A DNA stretch of 10,707 nucleotides from JABMPO01 sp964539785 (GCA_964539785.1 CAZIJQ010000070.1:1-10707), one strand, 5' to 3'. Shown: positions 1 through 6,607, counted from the first letter of the stretch. The notes: generated by a model from the letters alone, not told the origin. Numbers and translations: made by a program.

Positions 1-39
1 TCAAACATTAACCTGATATTCATATACAATTCTATGTTA

Positions 40-74
40 AAACGTCATGGACGCTTGGAGCGTCCGTGACGTTT
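40..74. repeat. Long perfect-type hairpin
   Basis: Bases 40-55 pair with 59-74 around the 3-base loop TGG, giving a 16-bp stem with a single G-T mismatch. No T-run follows, so it is less likely a simple intrinsic terminator than an intergenic palindromic repeat. It could still act as an mRNA 3' end stabiliser for a gene upstream of the window. Confidence 0.65.
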
Positions 75-117
75 CATCTGTTATAATACTGTAAAAATTA
101 GGTCAATCTGGATTTAT

Positions 118-137
118 AAACCGATAAATCGGTTTTT
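118..137 (+). terminator. Probable intrinsic terminator
   Basis: AAACCGA (118-124) pairs with TCGGTTT (129-135) around the loop TAAA. The T-run 133-137 follows, with a second T-rich stretch to 144. It would end a transcript entering from the left on the + strand. The stem is AT-rich and short, so strength is uncertain. The run of A at 118-120 means it could also work weakly in the other direction. Confidence 0.5.
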
Positions 138-157
138 GATTTTTATTGTGGTAAAAA

Positions 158-229
158 CCACAACTGAAGTTGTGGGCTACGTAAAAGGTCTAGATACATT
201 AATATAAAGCCCACGGTTTTAACCGTGGG
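158..229. repeat. Inverted pair of REP-like hairpins (possible IS200/RAYT-type remnant)
   Basis: The first hairpin is CCACAAC (158-164), loop TGAA, GTTGTGG (169-175). It is followed by GGCTAC. The second is CCCACGGTT (210-218) with AACCGTGGG (221-229), preceded by AAAG. The sides facing each other read GGGCT (174-178) and AGCCC (208-212), so the two hairpins are arranged head to head around a roughly 30-base AT-rich spacer. This layout resembles the paired REP elements mobilised by REP-associated tyrosine transposases and the palindromic ends of IS200/IS605 elements. No transposase is present in the window. Confidence 0.55.
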
Positions 230-296
230 TTAATGAATGGAATAATCCGTAACCGTTTTAACGATTTTCATTGATAGATAAATAATATTGTTATGT

Positions 297-334
297 CACC
301 CTGAGCATGTCGAAGGGTGTGAATTATAATTCAC
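297..334. repeat. Intergenic hairpin next to a perfect 16-base palindrome
   Basis: CACCCT (297-302) pairs with AGGGTG (314-319) across an 11-base loop. Overlapping its last base is GTGAATTATAATTCAC (319-334), which equals its own reverse complement. The first part looks like a widely seen bacterial intergenic repeat whose core reads CACCCTGAGC...GAAGGGTG; that likeness is from memory. No function can be assigned. Confidence 0.5.
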
Positions 335-360
335 TGCCTGCGCTGCCAAACAACTACATT

Positions 361-452
361 TGTCATACTGAGTGCAGTGAAGTATCCCAGACAGAGGCTG
401 GGTACAAATAATATGTTTGAGATTCTTCTTCGCTTCGCTCTTCAGAATGACA
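361..452. repeat. MITE-like inverted-repeat element, copy 1
   Basis: The element begins TGTCATACTGAG (361-372) and ends with TTCAGAATGACA (441-452), imperfect inverted repeats that extend inward through GAAG-type sequence to ATC/GAT. An internal hairpin CCCAG (386-390) / CTGGG (398-402) lies in the middle. The same terminal sequences recur at 1472-1591, which supports a dispersed non-coding repeat. It carries no coding region. Confidence 0.6.
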
Positions 453-475
453 GCATAGGAATATAATTAAGTGAA

Positions 476-503
476 GTAAGGACACGGCGCGCCGTGCCCC
501 TAC
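476..503. repeat. GC-rich 28-base palindrome
   Basis: Bases 476-489 and 490-503 are inverted copies of each other with two A/G differences; the centre is GGCGCGCC. It differs in base composition from the AT-rich surroundings and from the other repeats here, and it sits 63 bases before the hydrolase start codon. It may be a mobile intergenic palindrome or a hairpin in the leader of the next transcript. Confidence 0.55.
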
Positions 504-565
504 TTTCTCTGGTTGGAACCAACGTAATTTCCCGCCATACATATTCATAATTATTCGGATTAATC

Positions 566-1408
566 ATGCAAATCGGACAATATAAATTATACGAAATTGA
601 AACTAGCCGTTTTGGCCTGGACGGTGGCGCCATGTTCGGGATCATTCCCAAACCACTGTGGGAGAAATACTCACCAGCTGACGAAAAAAACCGGATCGAG
701 ATGTCCACCCGTTCACTGCTGCTGCTGAGCGATGATCACAAAATTCTGATCGATACCGGTAATGGTGACAAATGGCAGAAAAAATTCAAGGCGATCTATG
801 ATATTGACACTAAAACGGTCAATCTGGAATTATCGTTAAAGCAGCATGGTTTCACAGTTGACGATATCACCGATGTCTATAATACCCACCTGCATTTCGA
901 CCATATCGCCGGCGGTACTCGTTTAGTTAATGGAAAAGTGGAACCAACCTTTGTTAATGCAAAATACTGGTTCCAGAAAGATAACTGGGTGCTGGCAAAT
1001 TCACCCAGCGAAAAAGATCAAGGCAGTTTTATGGAGGCAGACTGGAAAGTGCTGGCGGAAAATGGAATGGTTAAATTAGTAGATGGCCAAGATGAATTCC
1101 TGCCGGGTGTGGAGAATATTGTTGTTAATGGACATACCGACGGCCAGATGCTGCCCCTGATTTCTGATGGCGTCAATTCACTATTATATTGCGGTGATCT
1201 GATCCCGACGGCCGCTCATATTCCGTTACCGTGGATTATGGCTTATGATGTTCGCCCTTTACAAACATTGCAAGAAAAACAGGCGCTATTACCCCAGGCT
1301 GTGGAAGAGAACTGGACCTTGTTTTTCGAGCACGATCCAAAAATCGCAGCAGCTACCGTACAGTTTGATGGCAAGCATTTCCGTCGGAATCGGATAGTTA
1401 AGCTTTAA
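566..1408 (+). CDS. Metallo-beta-lactamase-fold hydrolase
   Basis: This is a 280-residue cytoplasmic MBL-fold enzyme with no signal peptide. The HxHxDH motif reads H108-L-H110-F-D112-H113 and is followed by IAGG. Further metal ligands are H190 (in NGHTDGQ), D211 (in CGD) and H256 (in FEHDP), so the full binuclear site is present. The N-terminal LDGGAMFG segment (residues 18-25) followed by a PLWEK-like run is typical of a subgroup that includes YtnP-type and AiiA-like lactonases, which supports the chosen start. A lactonase or related esterase is possible, but the substrate cannot be read from sequence. The gene has no clear Shine-Dalgarno before its ATG and is flanked on both sides by repeat-rich DNA, so it seems to be a single-gene transcript. 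Confidence 0.9.
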   Translation: MQIGQYKLYEIETSRFGLDGGAMFGIIPKPLWEKYSPADEKNRIEMSTRSLLLLSDDHKILIDTGNGDKWQKKFKAIYDIDTKTVNLELSLKQHGFTVDDITDVYNTHLHFDHIAGGTRLVNGKVEPTFVNAKYWFQKDNWVLANSPSEKDQGSFMEADWKVLAENGMVKLVDGQDEFLPGVENIVVNGHTDGQMLPLISDGVNSLLYCGDLIPTAAHIPLPWIMAYDVRPLQTLQEKQALLPQAVEENWTLFFEHDPKIAAATVQFDGKHFRRNRIVKL

Positions 1409-1471
1409 GCTGACATTGTACAAAGTGCATTGCTTGGTGTTGTGACAATTTCGTTGTCAAACTAATGCAAT

Positions 1472-1591
1472 TGTCATACTGAGCAGAGCGAAATATCTCA
1501 AACAAAAGTTTGATGATGAATCTCAAGCTCAAAATTTGTACCTGACTTCTGCTTGAGATTCTTCTCCCGATGAATCGGGATCAGAATGACA
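1472..1591. repeat. MITE-like inverted-repeat element, copy 2
   Basis: It starts TGTCATACTGAG (1472-1483) exactly as copy 1 at 361, and ends TCAGAATGACA (1581-1591) exactly as copy 1 ends. The interior differs: it holds an 11-bp perfect inverted repeat (1518-1528 with 1551-1561), a TCAAAC/GTTTGA hairpin (1498-1513) and a TCCCGAT/ATCGGGA hairpin (1565-1580). Conserved ends with variable palindromic interiors suggest non-autonomous mobile repeats. Confidence 0.6.
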
Positions 1592-1621
1592 AGTAAGCTT
1601 AAGTTTTGTTAAAGGCAGATT

Positions 1622-1650
1622 TCGAGAGAATTAGTAATTTGCGGTATAAC
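1622..1650 (+). promoter_or_regulatory. Candidate sigma70-type promoter for the receiver-like gene and nth
   Basis: TCGAGA (1622-1627, 4 of 6 to TTGACA) and TATAAC (1645-1650, 5 of 6 to TATAAT) are separated by 17 bases. Placed 33 bases before the start codon at 1683, it would drive the following genes. The -35 match is weak. Confidence 0.3.
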
Positions 1651-1682
1651 ATTTTTCCCAATCACAGATTTCAGGTGAAACT

Positions 1683-2030
1683 ATGGCCCAAGTATTGGTA
1701 TTCATACGTGATTTTGAATTTGGCACCCGGATTTCCGATGTTCTGATTCGTCAGGATAAATCAATTGAATTTATCGAAGATTTTAAACGCTGGCCTGAAC
1801 CGGTAAAACCCGAAACAGAAATGTGTATTATTGACCTGGACGACCCGGATTTTGGTAATGTACATTCGGTTTCGCTTCTCCGCGCCGGTAATCCTGAATT
1901 GAATATAATTGGTTATTTGAAAAATATGGTTAAAGAAAACCAGGAAAAATTGAAAGCGGCCGGCTGTAATCTGATTTTGACCCGCTCATCGCTGGCAAAA
2001 AATATTCCTACCCTGCTTAAGAATTTGTAA
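1683..2030 (+). CDS. Small degenerate receiver-like (CheY-fold) protein, function unknown
   Basis: This 115-residue protein shows the alternating strand/helix order of a response-regulator receiver: strand 1 AQVLVFI, strand 3 MCIIDLDD with D51 at the usual phospho-acceptor place, strand 4 NIIGYL, then a helix and a final strand LILT. The usual acidic pair after strand 1 is reduced to D10/E12. Strand 4 lacks the Thr/Ser switch, and no KP motif follows strand 5, so normal phosphorelay is doubtful. There is no output domain. AGGTGA (1673-1678) four bases before the ATG fixes the start. The gene ends directly at the nth start codon with no gap, so the two are probably co-translated. The fold is inferred from the pattern alone; no family name is justified. 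Confidence 0.7.
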   Translation: MAQVLVFIRDFEFGTRISDVLIRQDKSIEFIEDFKRWPEPVKPETEMCIIDLDDPDFGNVHSVSLLRAGNPELNIIGYLKNMVKENQEKLKAAGCNLILTRSSLAKNIPTLLKNL

Positions 2031-2678
2031 ATGATGAATGAATCCCAGACTCAGGTTAAAAAACGCGCGCGGGAAATTGTTCACCGTTTGAAACTGGAGT
2101 ACCCTGATTCTGCCTGCTCGTTGACCTATTCAACCAGTCATGAATTACTGGTTGCAACGATCCTTTCGGCCCAGTGTACCGATGCCCGTGTTAACCAGAC
2201 TACACCGGGATTGTTCGAAAAATATGAAACACCCCATGAATTCGCATATGCCGATCTGGCGGAATTATCACAGGATATCCGTTCCTGCGGTTACCACAAT
2301 CAGAAAGCCCGCAGCATCCAAGGTGCCAGTTTACGGATTGTTGAAGATTATCAGGGAAATGTACCTGATAGTTTAAGGGAACTGGTCAATTTACCCGGCG
2401 TTGGACGGAAAACCGCAAATTGCGTTTTGGGGGAGTGTTTCGGGGAACCGACTATGGTGATTGATACCCATATGGTGCGGATTATGAATCTTCTGGGATT
2501 TGCCACCAGCCGAAAACCTGAGCAAATCGAACGCGAGTTGATGACTATCTTTGATCGACAGGATTGGGTAGTGTTAACCCATATAATAATTGACCATGGC
2601 CGAGCAGTCTGTATTGCCCGGCGGCCACAATGTGGTAATTGTGTTCTGGCGGATATCTGTCCATCCGCTAAACTATAA
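2031..2678 (+). CDS. nth: Endonuclease III (base-excision repair DNA glycosylase/AP lyase)
   Basis: The 215-residue product is close to the usual length of Nth. It removes oxidised pyrimidines from DNA and cleaves the abasic site. The helix-hairpin-helix is LPGVGRKTAN (121-130), containing the catalytic lysine K127. The catalytic aspartate is D145 in VIDTH. The 4Fe-4S cluster ligands C194, C201, C204 and C210 have the canonical CX6CX2CX5C spacing. The start abuts the stop of the receiver-like gene and has no strong ribosome site of its own, which points to translational coupling; the ATG at 2034 is an equally possible start. The C-terminus ends five residues after the last cluster cysteine, as is common. 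Confidence 0.97.
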   Translation: MMNESQTQVKKRAREIVHRLKLEYPDSACSLTYSTSHELLVATILSAQCTDARVNQTTPGLFEKYETPHEFAYADLAELSQDIRSCGYHNQKARSIQGASLRIVEDYQGNVPDSLRELVNLPGVGRKTANCVLGECFGEPTMVIDTHMVRIMNLLGFATSRKPEQIERELMTIFDRQDWVVLTHIIIDHGRAVCIARRPQCGNCVLADICPSAKL

Positions 2679-2735
2679 TCATGGCTGATTGATTTTCTGT
2701 TTGCAGAATAACTGATATTCAAAATAGGGAAGAAT

Positions 2736-3149
2736 ATGGCGAATCCATATATAACCAAAGTATTTCATTTCTGTGCCGCCCATCAATACGGTCATGTTGA
2801 TTGGAGTGATGAGCGCAACCGGGAAGTCTTCGGTCCCGATGCCAAGGTGCATGGACATAATTATGCCATCGAAGTAACCGTTACCGGCCCCATAAATCCT
2901 GATACCGGATTTTGTGTTGATTTGGGGGAATTGAAAAAAATTGTCAATGAAAATGTCATCGCCCAATTGGACCACTCTCAGATTGAGCAAGATGTAGCAT
3001 GGTTTAAGGGAAAGCAGCCCAGCACAGAGAATATGGTACAGTTTATCTGGGGTGAAATCGAATCGCGCTTAAAAGGTCCCAGACTGCATCGAATTCGCCT
3101 GCGGGAGACGCCCACAATCTTCACCGATTATTACGGGAAAGATATTTAG
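2736..3149 (+). CDS. 6-pyruvoyl-tetrahydropterin synthase / QueD-family enzyme, Cys-to-Asp variant
   Basis: The 137-residue protein belongs to the family that acts on 7,8-dihydroneopterin triphosphate, the FolE product. Zinc ligands are H16 (CAAH), H39 and H41 (VHGHNY). D79-H80 (LDH) form the usual catalytic pair, PSTEN (95-99) replaces PTxEN, and E124 (RETPT) is the pterin-anchoring glutamate. The family signature CxxxHGH carries the catalytic Cys, but here it reads D35-A-K-V-HGH, so the nucleophile is Asp. The only nearby cysteine is C13, in the FxAAH segment. PTPS-III enzymes replace this Cys with Glu and make 6-hydroxymethyl-dihydropterin for folate, so the product here may not be carboxy-tetrahydropterin. 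An AGGGA ribosome site precedes the ATG. The gene lies 3 bases before a queuosine-precursor transporter and one gene from folE. Family is certain; the reaction is open, so I give no queD symbol. Confidence 0.9.
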   Translation: MANPYITKVFHFCAAHQYGHVDWSDERNREVFGPDAKVHGHNYAIEVTVTGPINPDTGFCVDLGELKKIVNENVIAQLDHSQIEQDVAWFKGKQPSTENMVQFIWGEIESRLKGPRLHRIRLRETPTIFTDYYGKDI

Positions 3150-3152
3150 GGA

Positions 3153-3854
3153 ATGGAGTTCAAGGAAAAACTATTTTTATTTCTAGCTGGAATCTTCCTG
3201 ACTTCGCTGGTTCTGGGCAATGTGATTGGAACCACCAAATTTGTACAAGTATTTTTTATGACGGTACCTGCCGGTGTTCTGGCGTATCCGTTCACATTTC
3301 TAGCCACCGATTTGATTTGTGAACTCTACGGTAAGAAGCGCGCCCAGACTATGGTTTGGATTGGCTTTATAATGAATATTTTCATGCTGGGTCTGATGAC
3401 CCTGGGGCATCTGTTGAAGGATGCCAGCGGTGTTTCAGGAGCGGCTTCGACATTTGAAGATGTGTACCGGTTTATGGTGGGCAACACTCTGGCTTCCATG
3501 ATTGCCTACCTGGTGGCTCAAACGGTGGATGTTCATCTGTTTCATTTCTGGAAACGTCTGACCAAAGGCAAACATCTCTGGCTACGGAATAATTTATCCA
3601 CTACCTTCAGTCAACTGGTTGACACGACGGCAATTTTATCAATTTTATATTTTGCAAATAATCTGGGGGATAACGTGAATTCCCTGGGAGCCTTATTCAG
3701 TTTGATTGTTTCGTCCTACCTGTTCAAATTTTTCTTTGCCCTGTTCGACACGCCCCTATTTTACCTGGGAGTTTGGTTATTAAAAGATAAAGTTCACGAA
3801 GACCCCGATGAAAAATCTTGGGGATATCGTGGTTTTAAAAAGGAGGCACTATGA
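3153..3854 (+). CDS. Queuosine precursor transporter (YhhQ/VUT family)
   Basis: This is a 233-residue inner-membrane protein with about six hydrophobic segments, the first at roughly residues 6-26 and the last near 180-210. Conserved family stretches are PAGVLAYPFTFLATDLICE (39-57), the charged YGKKRA loop that follows, and the WLRNNLST/FSQLVDT region near 143-158. Family members import the 7-deazaguanine precursors preQ0 or preQ1 for tRNA queuosine. Three bases separate it from the pterin enzyme, and its stop overlaps the folE start in ATGA, so it belongs to one transcript with both. The C-terminal tail is charged and likely cytoplasmic. Substrate assignment rests on the family, not on this sequence alone. 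Confidence 0.9.
   Translation: MEFKEKLFLFLAGIFLTSLVLGNVIGTTKFVQVFFMTVPAGVLAYPFTFLATDLICELYGKKRAQTMVWIGFIMNIFMLGLMTLGHLLKDASGVSGAASTFEDVYRFMVGNTLASMIAYLVAQTVDVHLFHFWKRLTKGKHLWLRNNLSTTFSQLVDTTAILSILYFANNLGDNVNSLGALFSLIVSSYLFKFFFALFDTPLFYLGVWLLKDKVHEDPDEKSWGYRGFKKEAL
3841..3846 (+). promoter_or_regulatory. Strong ribosome binding site for folE
   Basis: AGGAGG lies four bases before the folE ATG and inside the last codons of the transporter gene. It fixes the folE start at 3851 despite the 4-base overlap and suggests folE is translated efficiently on its own as well as by coupling. Confidence 0.8.
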
Positions 3855-4429
3855 GTGCTATCAATCGTGACAAAATAATGCAAATAACCCATGACCTGCT
3901 AACCGAAGTGGGGGAAGACCCGCAACGGGAAGGACTTGTGAGGACGCCCCTGCGTGTGGCTAAAGCCTGGGAATTTTTCTCCAAAGGATATCGTATCGAA
4001 CTGGATACGATTATAAATGAAGCAATTTTCGAGGAAGAATGTACCGAGATGGTGATAGTCAGAGATATTGAATTTTTCTCAATGTGCGAACACCATATGC
4101 TGCCGTTCTTTGGTAAGGCACATGTTGGCTACATTCCAAATGGTAAGGTAATCGGTCTGTCGAAGATTCCGAGAATCGTAGACATGTTCTCCCGGCGCTT
4201 GCAGGTTCAGGAACGATTGACCCATCAGGTGGCTGAAACTTTGCGGGATGTACTTGATCCAATCGGTGTGGCTGTAGTCATCGAAGGACGTCACCTTTGC
4301 ATGCAGATGCGGGGCGTGGAGAAACAGAACTCCTTTGCCACCACCAGCGCCATGCTGGGTGAATTTCACGATGAGGTTGAGACCCGCGCGGAATTTCTGA
4401 GTATTATCGGTCTACGTAATTTCAAGTAG
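3851..4429 (+). CDS. folE: GTP cyclohydrolase I
   Basis: FolE converts GTP to 7,8-dihydroneopterin triphosphate, the entry point for folate and queuosine. The 192-residue length fits bacterial type IA enzymes. Signature segments are GEDPQREGL (21-29), the CEHH motif with zinc ligands C79 and H82, the GYIPNGKVIGLSK loop (93-105), RRLQVQERLT (115-124), and HLCMQMRGV with the third zinc ligand C150. The active-site residues are all present, so the enzyme should be active and zinc-dependent. The start overlaps the transporter stop by 4 bases. It is the last gene of the unit that starts at 1683 or 2736; 128 bases without a clear terminator follow. Confidence 0.98.
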   Translation: MSAINRDKIMQITHDLLTEVGEDPQREGLVRTPLRVAKAWEFFSKGYRIELDTIINEAIFEEECTEMVIVRDIEFFSMCEHHMLPFFGKAHVGYIPNGKVIGLSKIPRIVDMFSRRLQVQERLTHQVAETLRDVLDPIGVAVVIEGRHLCMQMRGVEKQNSFATTSAMLGEFHDEVETRAEFLSIIGLRNFK

Positions 4430-4546
4430 TATTTTCAAATCGAATTCGTCACTTTGAAGCAATCAAAACGTGTGGGAATGATATTTATGGTTCGACCCAA
4501 CTTCGCTAAATCTACGTCGGGCCAACAGGCTCACCAGGACAGTAAT

Positions 4547-4551
4547 AGGAG
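4547..4551 (+). promoter_or_regulatory. Ribosome binding site deciding a TTG start for lpdA
   Basis: AGGAG stands six bases before TTG at 4558. No ATG or GTG in frame lies between this site and the FAD-binding motif that begins nine residues into the protein, so the TTG start is the only one that fits. Confidence 0.75.
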
Positions 4552-4557
4552 CTATCA

Positions 4558-5946
4558 TTGGAAAAATTTGATGTTGCCATATTAGGCAGCGGACCCGGTG
4601 GCTATGTGGCCGCGATTCGGGCCGCTCAGCTGGATAAATCCGTAGCGATTATTGATAAAGATCGTTTGGGTGGTGTGTGCCTGAACTGGGGTTGCATTCC
4701 CACCAAAGCTTTGTTGAAAAATGCCGAGGTGCTCCATACGGTGAAAAACGCCAAAAAATTCGGCATTACAGTCACTGATTTTAAAGTTGATTTCCCAGCC
4801 GCTATCAAGCGTAGTCGCCAGACCGCCGATCGTCTCTCAAAAGGGATCGAATTCCTGATGAAGAAGAATAAGATTACGGTATTTGCCGGGACCGGTCGAC
4901 TGGTTTCGCAGACTTCTCTGGAAGTCCAAAATAATGACGGTACAACTCAAATCGAAGCGGATACCATTATTATTGCCACCGGCGCCCGCAACCGGACTTT
5001 CCCAGATATGGAAGTCGATGGCGAAAAAGTTATCTCATCCAAAGAGGCAATGGTGCTGGAAGCACCACCTCAGAAAATGGTGATTATCGGCGCTGGTGCC
5101 ATCGGCGTTGAATTCGCTTATTTTTATAATGAGTTTGGCACAGAAGTTCATTTGGTCGAAATGTTGCCCCAGATTCTGCCGGTGGAAGATGATGAAGTGG
5201 CGCGCGAACTGGAAAAAGCTTTCCTGAAATCAGGAATAAAAATTCATAAAAGCACTCGTGTCGAAAAAATTGACAGCGCTGGCAATGGGGTCCGGGTTCA
5301 TACTGAGACTAATGGTGATAAGCTGGTGATTGAAGCTGATATTGCCCTGGTTGCCGTTGGTGTGACCGGCAATATTGAAGATATCGGCCTGGACGCACAA
5401 GGAATTCAAACCGACCGCAGCGCCATCCTGGTGAATGAATTCGGTCAAACCAGCGTTCCAAATATTTATGCCATTGGTGATGTAGTTGGACAGCCCTGGC
5501 TTGCCCATGTGGCTTCTGCTCAGGGACGTATTGCCGTTGAACACGCTACGGATAGAGACCCCAAGGCGTTGGATTTATCAAATATTCCTGGTTGTACCTA
5601 CTGCCACCCGCAAGTCGCTTCCCTGGGATTGACTGAAGCTAAAGCCCGAGCAGCAGTATTGGACATTAAAGTTGGCCGTTTCAATTTCCGAGCCATTGGC
5701 AAAGCTCTGGCAATTGGTGAAAACGCTGGTTTCGCCAAACTGATCTTCAGCGCCGAATACGGCGACATTCTAGGCTGCCACATCATCGGACCGGAAGCCA
5801 CTGAATTGATTGCGGAGCTGGTGATCGCAAAGGCACTTGAAGCCACCTGGATGGATATCGCTAATACGGTTCATGCCCATCCGACCCTCTCAGAAATTGT
5901 GATGGAAGCGGCAGCCGACGCATTCGGAGAAGCGATTCATCATTGA
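4558..5946 (+). CDS. lpdA: Dihydrolipoyl dehydrogenase (E3)
   Basis: The E3 subunit reoxidises dihydrolipoyl groups of 2-oxoacid dehydrogenase complexes and the glycine cleavage system, using FAD and NAD+. The 462-residue protein is full length. It shows the FAD dinucleotide motif GSGPGG (10-15), the redox disulfide C41-LNWG-C46, the NAD motif GAGAIG in the middle third, a second FAD contact in YAIGDV, and the C-terminal dimer-interface HPTLSE with the catalytic pair H441 and E446. It begins with TTG. The stop overlaps the start of lipB, so lipoyl attachment, lipoyl synthesis and lipoyl recycling share one transcript. No E1 or E2 genes are present in the window. Confidence 0.97.
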   Translation: MEKFDVAILGSGPGGYVAAIRAAQLDKSVAIIDKDRLGGVCLNWGCIPTKALLKNAEVLHTVKNAKKFGITVTDFKVDFPAAIKRSRQTADRLSKGIEFLMKKNKITVFAGTGRLVSQTSLEVQNNDGTTQIEADTIIIATGARNRTFPDMEVDGEKVISSKEAMVLEAPPQKMVIIGAGAIGVEFAYFYNEFGTEVHLVEMLPQILPVEDDEVARELEKAFLKSGIKIHKSTRVEKIDSAGNGVRVHTETNGDKLVIEADIALVAVGVTGNIEDIGLDAQGIQTDRSAILVNEFGQTSVPNIYAIGDVVGQPWLAHVASAQGRIAVEHATDRDPKALDLSNIPGCTYCHPQVASLGLTEAKARAAVLDIKVGRFNFRAIGKALAIGENAGFAKLIFSAEYGDILGCHIIGPEATELIAELVIAKALEATWMDIANTVHAHPTLSEIVMEAAADAFGEAIHH

Positions 5947-6605
5947 TGTCTGCTGATGCCATTGTCACCACCAACCGAATTCTGGTGCTGGATTTAGGTT
6001 CAAGCTCCTATCAGGAAACTTGGGATTTACAAAAGCGACTGCAAACCCAGCGGATCGAAGGCGAAATTGACGATACTCTGATACTGGTTGAACACGAACC
6101 AGTGTACACTATCGGTAAAAATGCCGATCGTTCCAATCTGATGAAAAATTATCCTGCTGATGTAAAAATATTTCAGGTTGAACGTGGCGGTGATATTACC
6201 TATCATGGTCCGGGACAATTGGTGGGCTATCCCATATTGGATCTCCAGGGCTATCAGAAAAGTGTCGGCTGGTATATGAGATCATTGGAAGAAGTATTGA
6301 TCCTGACGTTAGCTGAATTTGGAATTGAAGTCGGGCGTCGGCCGGGATTCACCGGGGTTTGGATTGGCGAAGAGAAGATAGCAGCGCTGGGGGTACGATT
6401 GTCACGCTGGGTAAGTATGCACGGATTTGCCCTAAACGTGAATACCGATTTAAGCTATTATACCGGTATCGTGCCCTGCGGTATTTCCCAGTTTGGTATC
6501 ACCACCATGAGAAAAATTCTGAAACGTGAAATCAATATTGATGAAGTGAAAGCGGTAATAATAAAATATTTTAGTAAAGTCTTTGAAGTAGAAATGGAAT
6601 TGTAA
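5946..6605 (+). CDS. lipB: Octanoyltransferase (lipoyl-ACP:protein N-lipoyltransferase)
   Basis: LipB moves octanoate from acyl carrier protein onto the lysine of E2 and GcvH domains, the first step of lipoate synthesis in the cytoplasm. With the start at ATG 5946 the protein has 219 residues. Key features are the RGGDITYHGPGQLVGYP signature (80-96), the catalytic lysine K144 (EEKIAALG) and the acyl-thioester cysteine C178 (IVPCGIS). I prefer ATG 5946, which overlaps the lpdA stop in TGATG; a TTG one codon earlier (5943) is also open. Two bases separate it from lipA. All catalytic residues are in place and the length is typical. Confidence 0.97.
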   Translation: MSADAIVTTNRILVLDLGSSSYQETWDLQKRLQTQRIEGEIDDTLILVEHEPVYTIGKNADRSNLMKNYPADVKIFQVERGGDITYHGPGQLVGYPILDLQGYQKSVGWYMRSLEEVLILTLAEFGIEVGRRPGFTGVWIGEEKIAALGVRLSRWVSMHGFALNVNTDLSYYTGIVPCGISQFGITTMRKILKREINIDEVKAVIIKYFSKVFEVEMEL

Positions 6606-6607
6606 TA

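Larger units (their letters stand above)
1..565. other. Gene-free, repeat-rich intergenic region
   Basis: I see no credible coding region here on either strand; short open frames overlap palindromes and lack family motifs. The stretch is a string of distinct inverted repeats, listed separately: a 16-bp hairpin (40-74), a terminator-like hairpin (118-137), two REP-like hairpins facing each other (158-229), a CACCCT/AGGGTG hairpin next to a perfect 16-base palindrome (297-334), a MITE-like element (361-452) and a GC-rich palindrome (476-503). The promoter of the following hydrolase gene must lie in or after these repeats, but I cannot pick a convincing one. Confidence 0.8.
1409..1682. other. 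Intergenic region with repeats and a candidate promoter
   Basis: No gene is visible. After the hydrolase stop there is a small hairpin, TGACAA (1443-1448) / TTGTCA (1454-1459), without a T-run. The second MITE-like element occupies 1472-1591. The last 90 bases are AT-rich and contain a candidate promoter (1622-1650) for the downstream gene set. Confidence 0.7.

Noticed and set aside
361..1591. CRISPR-like repeat pair
   Set aside because: Two copies over 1.1 kb with a gene between them and inverted ends do not fit a CRISPR array.
2351..2758. Open frame of 135 codons on the minus strand over nth
   Set aside because: It lies opposite the nth coding sequence, which carries all family motifs; the antisense product shows no recognisable domain and has no ribosome site.
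2679..2990. Open frame of 103 codons on the minus strand over the pterin enzyme gene
   Set aside because: It is a shadow of the conserved + strand gene with no supporting features.
4495..4522. Imperfect inverted repeat before lpdA
   Set aside because: Only about 7 of 11 positions pair and no T-run follows, so I would not call it a terminator or riboswitch.
5230..5544. Open frame of 104 codons on the minus strand inside lpdA
   Set aside because: It is antisense to a conserved, full-length E3 gene and has no motif of its own.
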